Positions 1 through 5,333 of a stretch of 13,156 bases of DNA are shown one piece after another. The first letter of the stretch is position 1; every line of letters begins with the position of its first letter. This stretch comes from Planctomycetaceae bacterium. GTDB lineage: Bacteria > Planctomycetota > Phycisphaerae > Phycisphaerales > SM1A02. Both the position numbers and the translations under genes were made by a program. Location: the NCBI GenBank assembly GCA_027488265.1, contig JAIYCA010000030.1:1-13156 (forward strand). The letters are read 5' to 3'. The notes under the pieces are model-generated. The model did no database searches. It saw only the letters and a program-made list of their open reading frames with translations, and was not told the origin of the DNA.

Positions 1-450
1 GCCGTCGATGATCGACGCGTGGTTCAGCTCGTCGCTGATCACGAGGTCTCCCGGCTCGCACAGCGTCGGGAAGATCGCCTCGTTCGCGTTCCAGCAGCTC
101 GTAAAGGTGTACGACGCTTCAACGCCGTAGAACTCGGCGATACGCGCCTCGAGCGTGTGGTGGCAGTCGAACGTGCCGCAGATGAAGCGCACGCTTGCCG
201 TGCCCGCGCCGTACTTGCGAATGCCCGCGATGCCCGCCTCGACGACCTCCGGATGATTCGCGAGACCGAGGTAGTTGTTCGAGCAGAAGCACGCGACTTC
301 GCCGTAGTCCTTGAGTTTGACCGTCGCGTCCATCGGACCTTCGATCGTCTGCAGGTGCTTGAGTTGCCCGCTTTGGCGAAGCGTCTCGAGGATCTGCTGC
401 GTGCGCGAGGGGAAGGTTGGAACGGCGAGTGAAGGCGCGGCGGATTGCAT
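1..450 (-). CDS. kbl: Glycine C-acetyltransferase (2-amino-3-ketobutyrate CoA ligase), N-terminal part, runs off the left edge
   Basis: This is the PLP-dependent enzyme that cleaves 2-amino-3-ketobutyrate with CoA to glycine and acetyl-CoA, the second step of threonine breakdown after threonine dehydrogenase; it should be cytoplasmic. Only the first 150 codons are in the window, out of roughly 400 usual for the family, so the Schiff-base lysine is not visible. Translating the minus strand gives clear family motifs: CSNNYLGLANHPEV near residue 58, ASVRFICGTFD near residue 88, and SDELNHASIIDG at the window edge, whose His is the family residue that stacks on the PLP ring. These match E. coli Kbl closely by eye. 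The start is the ATG at 450. No Shine-Dalgarno precedes it; a TAGACT box lies 7 nt upstream. The toxin stop codon is only 20 nt upstream. tdh, the pathway partner, lies on the same strand 3.2 kb upstream. The ALAS/BioF relatives are alternatives, but the ASVRFICGT and NHASIIDG blocks favour Kbl. Confidence 0.93.
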   Translation of the reverse strand, partial: MQSAAPSLAVPTFPSRTQQILETLRQSGQLKHLQTIEGPMDATVKLKDYGEVACFCSNNYLGLANHPEVVEAGIAGIRKYGAGTASVRFICGTFDCHHTLEARIAEFYGVEASYTFTSCWNANEAIFPTLCEPGDLVISDELNHASIIDG

Positions 451-470
451 GTGGCGAAGTCTACAGCCGT
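451..470 (-). promoter_or_regulatory. Possible leaderless -10 element for kbl
   Basis: Read on the minus strand, TAGACT (463 to 458) sits 7 nt before the kbl ATG, the spacing expected if transcription starts at or next to the start codon. There is no Shine-Dalgarno and no good -35 match about 17 nt upstream, so this is weak. kbl could equally be transcribed by read-through from the toxin gene, whose stop is at 471-473. Confidence 0.3.
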
Positions 471-1028
471 TCAGTTTGCGTCGGGCTTGAGCGCGATGAC
501 GGGGGTGATTCCAATCCCAGCGGCGGCCGCGGCCATTGCCCGATTCAATGTCAGCAAGTGGGCTCCACGTTGCTCCGCGAACGCCACATAGAGCGCGTCG
601 TAGGAGGTCAGGCTGTAGCGCTCACTCAGTTCACAGACTCGAGCAAACCCCAAACGAAATGGGAAAGGCTCGAGAGTGACCTCCATCACTTCGAAGTGCG
701 ATCGGATCGCTTCCGCGACCCCTTCGGCTGGAACACCCATCACGGAGTTCGGGGAAACTTCCAGACCAAGCCGCCTTGCTCGGCGGCGCATCTGAAGGAC
801 AGAGTTCGCGACCTCAAGCGCGAGAAAGTCCGGGGCGATCAAGGTTGCCGCCGGCCGGGTGGCTGGGTTCGGTTCCGAGGGGCCCGTCTGATCGAACGGG
901 CCTGTGTCTCCCGAAGCCGCGGCGCTCCGACTCCCCTTCGCTCCACCCTGCAGCGCACGAAGCACGACCTCACCCATCGGCTCTCCAAGAAGAATCGAGA
1001 GAACCGCCGAAGCATCGACCACAATCAT
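471..1028 (-). CDS. VapC-like PIN-domain toxin (type II toxin-antitoxin)
   Basis: Predicted PIN-fold ribonuclease, 185 residues, the toxin of the pair with the overlapping Phd-type gene. It opens with MIVVDASAVL (first acidic residue Asp5), has the mid-domain APDFLALEVAN block (Glu72) and the TSYDALYVAFAE block (Asp144). In the fourth acidic position the usual T-x-D motif reads TLNRAM, so Asn162 replaces Asp. Residues about 29-62 are a Gly/Ser/Pro/Thr-rich insertion between the first helix and the second acidic block, where VapC proteins usually have only a short loop; this makes it longer than the usual 125-140 residues. The start at 1028 is chosen because ATG overlaps the antitoxin TGA as ATGA; the frame is open a further 13 codons upstream, but that would run into the antitoxin gene. 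Known PIN toxins cleave tRNA, rRNA or mRNA; the target here cannot be told. Confidence 0.88.
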   Translation of the reverse strand: MIVVDASAVLSILLGEPMGEVVLRALQGGAKGSRSAAASGDTGPFDQTGPSEPNPATRPAATLIAPDFLALEVANSVLQMRRRARRLGLEVSPNSVMGVPAEGVAEAIRSHFEVMEVTLEPFPFRLGFARVCELSERYSLTSYDALYVAFAEQRGAHLLTLNRAMAAAAAGIGITPVIALKPDAN

Positions 1029-1327
1029 TCCAACCCCTCCCGGGTCATCTTCTTCAACTCCTCCCAATTCAGCGGTCGTCCCTCTCGCCGAAAGATCTCC
1101 GCTGCGACCTCCCGATCAGCCGCGCACTCGTCGCGGAGTCGCCGCCATTTCTCGGCAAGCGTTGGGGCGGGCACATCGCCGCCGCCCTCCGGCGCGCGAT
1201 AGGCACGCAGTCGAGCGATGCGCTCCCCGTGGCGGACGATCACAATCTCCTCGCCGCGTTCGACCGCGTCGAGGAGTTCCGAGAGTTTGGCTTTGGCTTC
1301 TGTGAGTGTGACGACGCGTGCAACCAT
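1025..1327 (-). CDS. Phd/YefM-family antitoxin
   Basis: Antitoxin of 100 residues. The N-terminal 45 residues (VTLTEAKAKLSELLDAVERG, then EEIVIVRHGERIARL) are the typical Phd/YefM DNA-binding fold with its basic HGERIARL strand. The C-terminal half, rich in charged helix (AEKWRRLRDECAADREVAAEIFRREG, residues about 78-85 basic and acidic alternating), is the part that in this family wraps and neutralises the toxin. The stop codon overlaps the toxin ATG (ATGA), so the toxin is translationally coupled, as usual for these modules. The ATG at 1327 has no Shine-Dalgarno; instead a good sigma-70-type promoter would place the transcript start on the A of this ATG. The palindromic operator directly upstream is the likely site for autorepression by the antitoxin or the complex. 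Confidence 0.9.
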   Translation of the reverse strand: MVARVVTLTEAKAKLSELLDAVERGEEIVIVRHGERIARLRAYRAPEGGGDVPAPTLAEKWRRLRDECAADREVAAEIFRREGRPLNWEELKKMTREGLE

Positions 1328-1333
1328 GCGCCG

Positions 1334-1362
1334 AGACTAGTCTGACTAGTCAGACTAGTCAA
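1334..1362 (-). promoter_or_regulatory. Toxin-antitoxin promoter, probably giving a leaderless mRNA
   Basis: On the minus strand TTGACT (1362 to 1357) and TAGTCT (1339 to 1334) are separated by exactly 17 bp. The -35 matches the sigma-70 consensus at 5 of 6 positions and the -10 keeps T1, A2 and T6. Six bases then precede the antitoxin ATG, so the predicted start of transcription is the A of the start codon. The absence of a Shine-Dalgarno fits a leaderless message. The 26-bp palindrome fills the spacer and touches both hexamers, so a bound repressor would block polymerase. Confidence 0.7.
1335..1360. promoter_or_regulatory. 26-bp perfect palindrome of three GACTAGTC boxes, likely TA operator
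   Basis: GACTAGTC occurs at 1335-1342, 1344-1351 and 1353-1360, a strict 9-bp period with one spacer base between boxes. Each box is itself palindromic and the whole 26 bp equals its own reverse complement. It lies 8-33 bp upstream of the antitoxin start and covers the promoter spacer. Phd/YefM and VapB antitoxins are known to bind inverted repeats in their own promoters; three adjacent sites suggest cooperative binding, which is inference. Confidence 0.8.
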
Positions 1363-1399
1363 CTTCAAACTTCGAAGAATGGCGAGCACAAAGCGCGCC

Positions 1400-2836
1400 T
1401 CACTCCGGGCACGCACCCCAACTGCCGAGGACGAGCGCGAGGTCTTGAGCATCCACGATGCCGTCGCGGCTCGCGTCCGCTGGGAACTCGCCGCTTCCTT
1501 CGGTACCCCACGCCGTCAGAATTGCTGCGAGGTCGATCGCGTCGACGACGCCGTTGTCGGTGACATCACCAGGGCACAGATCAGCGACGAAGCCGACGCC
1601 GTGGAATTGACCGACAGCGATGCGATCGACGCGGGTTGCTGGAACGTTGCGCTCACCATTTCCGTTGTAACCCCACGACTCAAGCGTCCCGTCAGGGCGT
1701 AGGCCGATCGTAAATCCTCGCGTCTCGCCACCAGCCGCGATCTGACGAAACGGCCCGGAAGGCGCATTGCACTGACCGTCTGCGTTACTTCCCCAGCAGA
1801 CCGCTGTTCCATCGGCTCGCAGTGCAACGGCGTGCGTGTGCGCAGGCCACAGCGAATGCAGTTCACCTTGGGGAAGCGAACTCACTCCGCTCGGGACGAA
1901 GCCCCAAGCGTGCACGACACCGCCGACTCCGCGCGCGAGTAGATACCACGGTCCCACCTTCAATTCGGAAAGGGGACCGGTCGGCGCTCCGCTGACCTGA
2001 CCAGCGAGATTGTCTCCCCACACAACCCATGTCGCGTCCGCGCGCCGGGCGGCGAAGTTCGCACCAGCACCATCGATCTCGACGAACCGCCCGATTGGCA
2101 CATCGCCGACGCCCGCCTCGTTGTACCCCCACCAGACGATGGAGCCGTTGGCACGGAGGGCGCACGCGGAAAGGTTGCATCCGGCAACATCAACAAATGC
2201 TCCCGCTGGCGCGCCTCCCGGAACAGCGCCCCACCCGACCATGCTGCCGTCCGGACGAACGCCGAGACAGTACCCGGTGTAGAAGTGCCCGCCCACGGCG
2301 ACGGTGCGAAACACGCCCGACGGAGCGTTCGTTTGCCCGGATCCGTTGTATCCCCACGCGACGATCTCAGCGTCGGCGCGGGCTGCGCGGGCCAAACCAA
2401 CCTCGCCTGCAAGGCTTGAGACCGCGAGACCTGCAACTCCGACGACCGCGAGCGAACGACTCATCTGACGCATGGGAATCTCCTCTGCGCGCGGCTTGAT
2501 GCGCGCGGAGGAGAGGGAGCCGCCGAACACCATCGCGGACGACGGAAAATGCGCAATTTGCAAAAGAAGCACGATCGACGAGGCGAACGCGACGGCACCC
2601 GCGATCCAAACCCGGCGCGCGCCCGCCGCGCGCTCAGTTCGTACTTTCGTAACCGCTGACCGCGCCGGTGGCTCGGTGTGGTCGTAGCGCGATCGCTCCG
2701 CACTCCGCTGATCACCGTCCTCCGACGCGATCGCGAACAGTCGCGCGAGCGCGGCATCCTCCATCCGCGAAACTTCAATCCGCGTAACCTCCCGCTGGTA
2801 CGAACGGCGAGTCCATGGCATTTCTGACCGCGTCAT
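1400..2836 (-). CDS. Membrane-segment / RCC1-like propeller / dockerin protein coupled to the sigma factor gene
   Basis: The open frame has 478 codons. Residues 1-75 are polar and charged (probably cytoplasmic); VWIAGAVAFASSIVLLLQI, about residues 76-94, is a membrane span. Residues 122-154 look like a complete signal peptide (MRQMSRS, hydrophobic core, ARA then DAE). Residues about 157-415 hold seven RCC1-like repeats, each with a WG core (AWGYNGSGQ, GWGAVPGG, WWGYNEAG, VWGDNLAG, AWGFVPSG, CWGSNADG, SWGYNGNG), predicting a beta-propeller. Residues 421-478 are a dockerin with two calcium-loop motifs (DVTDNGVVDAIDL and DASRDGIVDAQDL), each followed by an xxWG segment. The start at 2836 overlaps the sigma stop as ATGA. 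The N-terminal part resembles the small membrane anti-sigma proteins that follow ECF genes, but no family motif is certain. A strong internal ribosome site at 2480-2485 could instead make only the 357-residue secreted protein (1400-2473). No stop separates the parts, so initiation at 2836 must give a fusion. Confidence 0.75.
   Translation of the reverse strand: MTRSEMPWTRRSYQREVTRIEVSRMEDAALARLFAIASEDGDQRSAERSRYDHTEPPARSAVTKVRTERAAGARRVWIAGAVAFASSIVLLLQIAHFPSSAMVFGGSLSSARIKPRAEEIPMRQMSRSLAVVGVAGLAVSSLAGEVGLARAARADAEIVAWGYNGSGQTNAPSGVFRTVAVGGHFYTGYCLGVRPDGSMVGWGAVPGGAPAGAFVDVAGCNLSACALRANGSIVWWGYNEAGVGDVPIGRFVEIDGAGANFAARRADATWVVWGDNLAGQVSGAPTGPLSELKVGPWYLLARGVGGVVHAWGFVPSGVSSLPQGELHSLWPAHTHAVALRADGTAVCWGSNADGQCNAPSGPFRQIAAGGETRGFTIGLRPDGTLESWGYNGNGERNVPATRVDRIAVGQFHGVGFVADLCPGDVTDNGVVDAIDLAAILTAWGTEGSGEFPADASRDGIVDAQDLALVLGSWGACPE
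2471..2485 (-). promoter_or_regulatory. Internal ribosome binding site and alternative start for the secreted RCC1-dockerin protein
   Basis: On the minus strand GAGGAG (2485 to 2480) stands 6 nt before an in-frame ATG at 2473. The protein from this ATG (357 residues) begins with a textbook signal peptide: MRQMSRS, a hydrophobic stretch, and an ARA cleavage site after residue 33. This is the best Shine-Dalgarno in this part of the window and a strong argument that translation can begin here, either alone or in addition to the upstream start at 2836. Confidence 0.65.
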
Positions 2837-3564
2837 GCCTCGTCGCCGTGCGTGAAGTGCGATTGAATCCGCTTGACCTCGCTCCCGAGATCACCTTCCC
2901 GAACGCCTTCTGCGCGCAGCAGCTCAACGAACGCCATCTCGAGCCTCGCGCGAACCACCCGACACGCGTTGCGCACTTCGCGTGCCTCGCACGCCGACTC
3001 GCGCGCCACCTCCTCGTAACTCAGTCCGTCGAGAACGTGCCGTCGAAAGTGTTGCCAACGATCCGCGAGGCCTTCCGCGACCAATCGCTCGGCCACGACT
3101 TCGCACGCATCGCTGACGATGCTCCGCGCCCACTCGCGCTCGAAGACGCGCTCCGCGTGCAGCGCCGCCGACCCAGACACCTCAAGCGCGAGCGCGGCCG
3201 CACCACCCGCCTGCTCGCGCTCCATCGTTCGCCGCCTCCGCCGCACTTCCGTGCGCACCCAGAAGAGCAGTCCGTTCACCAGCCACTTTCGCAGAGGCAT
3301 TCCGCTCGACTTCCACCCGACGAGGTAGGCGTCATCGCTCAGCCGATCGACAAAGAACCCCGCGACCAGCGCCGCGGGCGCATCGACATCGCGGTACGAC
3401 GTCGCTGAGAGATACGCCGCGAGCGGCTCGTAGTAGCGGCGCATCACGTGCTCGCGCGCGTCGCGAAGGCCGTCGGATGAAGAGGCGCCCGATCGAGCGG
3501 CACCGCCGATTCGATCGAAGAGCCACGTCGCGCGCGTGGTCGGAAAGAGCTCGTCGGATGGCAT
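2833..3564 (-). CDS. Divergent ECF-like RNA polymerase sigma factor
   Basis: Protein of 243 residues that would direct RNA polymerase to a specific promoter set. Residues about 33-110 fit region 2: ARREHV-type helix with YYEPLAAYL, the GFFVDRLSDDAYL block, the Trp-rich LRKWLVNGLLFWVRTE stretch and a basic RRRRR run for -10 recognition. Residues about 160-215 fit region 4: WQHFRRHVLDGLSYEEVAR, then a helix-turn-helix ending in NACRVVRARL. The linker (111-150) is Ala/Glu-rich. The sequence is far from classical RpoE-type factors and resembles the divergent ECF-like proteins common in planctomycetes. The start at 3564 avoids the 69 earlier codons, which run back over the tdh 3' end; no clear Shine-Dalgarno is seen. 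Its stop overlaps the next gene's ATG (ATGA), a typical sigma/anti-sigma arrangement. The 94-bp gap to tdh may hold its promoter; none is obvious. Confidence 0.82.
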   Translation of the reverse strand: MPSDELFPTTRATWLFDRIGGAARSGASSSDGLRDAREHVMRRYYEPLAAYLSATSYRDVDAPAALVAGFFVDRLSDDAYLVGWKSSGMPLRKWLVNGLLFWVRTEVRRRRRTMEREQAGGAAALALEVSGSAALHAERVFEREWARSIVSDACEVVAERLVAEGLADRWQHFRRHVLDGLSYEEVARESACEAREVRNACRVVRARLEMAFVELLRAEGVREGDLGSEVKRIQSHFTHGDEA

Positions 3565-3658
3565 GCCGAGAGATAGCCGGAAGTACCGAGCGCAGCCGCG
3601 GGAATCTGGGAGTTCACGCCACTTCGCGCACGACCGTCGCAGCGATACTTCACCCGCG

Positions 3659-4732
3659 TCAGCAGCCGTAGCGCGCGCGGATCTTCGGCACGATGTACTC
3701 GGCAAACGCGCGGTCGAAATCGTGCTCGGGCTTCCAGCCCCAATCGCGACGAGCGGCCGAATCGTCGACATCCTCGGGCCACGAATCGACGATCCGTTGG
3801 CGTTCGAGGGTCGGCGCGTAGGTCACTTCCGCCTTTGGGAAGAACTCCTTCACCTTTGTCGCGATTTCCGCAGCGCTCGGCGCGAACGCGCCCACGTTGT
3901 AGACGAGGCGCGAGAGCTTCTCCCGCGGTGCGTCGGCGAGTTCCATGAGCGAACGCACGGCATCCGGCATCGTCATGAACGGGATGCGCGCGTCTGGACG
4001 CACGAAGCACGCGTACGGCTTGCCCTGCGCTGCGGCATGCAGCATTTCGGGGCCGTAGTCGCTCGTGCCGCCCGTTGGAACTGTGTCGGCCGAAATGATC
4101 CCAGGGAAACGGATCGAGCGGAAATCGACGGTGCAGTCGAGGCGGTCGCTCGCGAGCAGGCGGTAGTGGCGCGCGTAGTAGCGGCCCATCTCTTCGACGG
4201 CGCGCTTGTTGACGCCGTACATCGTGATCGGCTCGAGGCAGCGATCTTCGGAGACGCGGCCAGCCGCGCGCTTCGCATCGAGTGTCGGCACGCCGTAGAT
4301 CGCAATCGTCGAGGGGAACATGAACTTGACGGCTGTTCCGCGGCGCGAAGCACTTTCCGCCGCGAGTTTCAGCATGTTCGCGCTGCCCATCACGTTGACC
4401 TTGAGCGCGAGTTCCGGGCTCTTCTCGCCGCGCGTCGAGAGCAGCGCCGCGAGATGCCACACTTCAGAGATGTCATGCTTGAGTGCGATCGCTTCTGCAA
4501 CAGTTGGGTCGCTCACGTCACCCGCGTAGGTCGCACTCGCATGCGCCGCGCGATCGGCGGGAAGTTCACGCAGATCCATCGCGATGACTTCGCGCGCGCC
4601 GTGATAGCGCTTCGCGAGTGCGTCGAGAAGGGCGTGCCCCATCTCGCCACCTGCACCTGTGACAAGAATGGCGCCTGTCTCGGCACTGGGCGTTCGGGCA
4701 GACTTCGATTCGATCATCGTTGCTGGGCTCAT
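3659..4732 (-). CDS. tdh: L-threonine 3-dehydrogenase, short-chain dehydrogenase/epimerase type
   Basis: NAD-dependent oxidation of L-threonine to 2-amino-3-ketobutyrate, in the cytoplasm. The 357-residue protein belongs to the SDR (epimerase-like) TDH family, not the zinc MDR family of E. coli Tdh. Visible marks: Rossmann motif ILVTGAGGEMG near residue 22, Asp of AMDLRE ending strand 2, HLAALLSTRGE, FPSTIAIYG with the catalytic Ser/Thr, YGVNKRAVEE (Tyr-x-x-x-Lys pair), the TDH signature FRSIRFPGIISAD, TSDYGPEMLHAA, and DSWPEDVDDSAARRDWGW near the C-terminus. These closely follow trypanosomal and bacterial TDH. The start is the ATG at 4732: AAGGAA (4746 to 4741) lies 8 nt upstream. The frame is open to 5035, but that overlaps the divergent cupin gene. 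kbl, encoding the next enzyme, is on the same strand 3.2 kb downstream. An annotation as a generic NAD-dependent epimerase would be too vague. Confidence 0.94.
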   Translation of the reverse strand: MSPATMIESKSARTPSAETGAILVTGAGGEMGHALLDALAKRYHGAREVIAMDLRELPADRAAHASATYAGDVSDPTVAEAIALKHDISEVWHLAALLSTRGEKSPELALKVNVMGSANMLKLAAESASRRGTAVKFMFPSTIAIYGVPTLDAKRAAGRVSEDRCLEPITMYGVNKRAVEEMGRYYARHYRLLASDRLDCTVDFRSIRFPGIISADTVPTGGTSDYGPEMLHAAAQGKPYACFVRPDARIPFMTMPDAVRSLMELADAPREKLSRLVYNVGAFAPSAAEIATKVKEFFPKAEVTYAPTLERQRIVDSWPEDVDDSAARRDWGWKPEHDFDRAFAEYIVPKIRARYGC

Positions 4733-4801
4733 GCGATTGTTTCCTTCGCACCTTCGAAGAAACCGACGGCGGAAATCAGGCGGCGAGTATAGGGTGCGCG
4801 C
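4733..4801. promoter_or_regulatory. Divergent tdh / cupin promoter region with overlapping -10 boxes
   Basis: This 69-bp gap separates the two divergent start codons. On the minus strand TATACT (4791 to 4786) is a near-consensus -10 that would give tdh a leader of about 47 nt containing its AAGGAA Shine-Dalgarno. On the plus strand TATAGG (4788-4793) lies 8 nt before the cupin ATG. The two boxes share TATA at 4788-4791, so the two promoters could compete. No convincing -35 is seen for either. A TTCGAA-centred palindrome (CTTCGAAG, 4752-4759) lies between box and tdh start. Confidence 0.4.
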
Positions 4802-5275
4802 ATGGCTTCGACGGCATCGAATCAAGCGATCCCCTTCCCCGACCGTCCGGAAACGGCAGAAGAGATCATCAGACTTCTCGAACTCGCTCCGCATCCCGAG
4901 GGCGGCTTCTACCGAGAGATGTGGCGCGATCGCCCCGCGGATGGTTCGCGTGGCGCAGGCACCTCGATCTACTTTCTGCTGCCAAGCGGCGTCGAGAATC
5001 GCTGGCATCGCGTCGATGCCGCGGAGATTTGGCACTTCTATGCGGGTGCGCCACTCGAACTCTCAATCGCGGGCCATGGACGCGCGCCTGAAACGCGCAT
5101 CCTCGGCACGGCGCTCATCGATGGCGAACGCCCACAAGTCGAGATTCCCGCGAACGCATGGCAGCGCGCGCGCAGTCTCGGTCCTTGGACCCTGGTCGGA
5201 TGCACGGTGAGCCCCGCGTTTGAGTTCTCGCGCTTCGAAATCGCACCGAATGGCTGGACTCCACCCGCGCGTTGA
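4802..5275 (+). CDS. DUF985-family cupin protein
   Basis: Single-domain cupin of 157 residues, the normal length for the DUF985 (YML079W-like) family. Characteristic blocks are ELAPHPEGGFYREMWRD (residues 27-43), TSIYFLLPSGVENRWHRVD (54-72), EIWHFYAG (75-82) and LGPWTLVGCTVSPAFEFSRF (127-146). His69, Glu75 and His78 are the likely metal or ligand contacts. The biochemical role of the family is not settled; cupin folds include isomerases, epimerases and dioxygenases, so none is assigned. It has no signal peptide and should be cytoplasmic. It has no Shine-Dalgarno; TATAGG 8 nt before the ATG suggests a very short or absent leader. It is divergent from tdh and convergent with the isomerase-like gene; its stop codon lies inside a hairpin. 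Confidence 0.88.
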   Translation: MASTASNQAIPFPDRPETAEEIIRLLELAPHPEGGFYREMWRDRPADGSRGAGTSIYFLLPSGVENRWHRVDAAEIWHFYAGAPLELSIAGHGRAPETRILGTALIDGERPQVEIPANAWQRARSLGPWTLVGCTVSPAFEFSRFEIAPNGWTPPAR

Positions 5276-5289
5276 CGAATCAATGCGCG
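5266..5289. terminator. Hairpin over the cupin stop codon, possible terminator
   Basis: A 10-bp stem (5266-5275 with 5280-5289, one G-T wobble) closes a CGAA tetraloop. The cupin stop TGA (5273-5275) is in the left arm. The hairpin lies between two convergent genes, where a bidirectional terminator would be expected, but no T-tract follows on either strand, so intrinsic termination is uncertain and RNA 3'-end protection is equally possible. Confidence 0.4.
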
Positions 5290-5333
5290 CGGCGAAAAGC
5301 ACTCACGCGCGGCGAAAAGCACTCACGCGCGGC
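5287..5333. repeat. 20-bp tandem repeat at the 3' end of the isomerase-like gene
   Basis: The unit GCGCGGCGAAAAGCACTCAC occurs at 5287-5306 and again at 5307-5326 without change, followed by a third partial copy (GCGCGGC, 5327-5333). The second copy contains the stop codon of the minus-strand gene (5323-5325), so the first copy is a duplicated piece of the gene end and 3' flank. It looks like a recent slippage duplication. Confidence 0.85.

Noticed and set aside
1370..1377. CTTCGAAG palindrome near the TA promoter, also found at 4752-4759
   Set aside because: An 8-bp palindrome recurring once in 13 kb has no clear meaning, and the two sites have no matching flanks.
3606..3615. TGAACTCCC (minus strand) upstream of both the sigma gene and the metallopeptidase gene (about 12518-12526), reminiscent of an ECF -35
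   Set aside because: No shared -10 follows at the same distance in the two places; a 9-bp match chosen after the fact is not good evidence of a regulon.
3536..4792. A 418-codon plus-strand open frame opposite tdh
   Set aside because: It lies antisense to a very well supported enzyme gene; long antisense frames are expected in GC-rich coding DNA with GC3 bias. The product is rich in Arg and His and shows no domain.
4733..5035. N-terminal extension of tdh up to 5035
   Set aside because: It would overlap the cupin gene, lies upstream of the Shine-Dalgarno at 4741-4746, and adds residues not found in the family.
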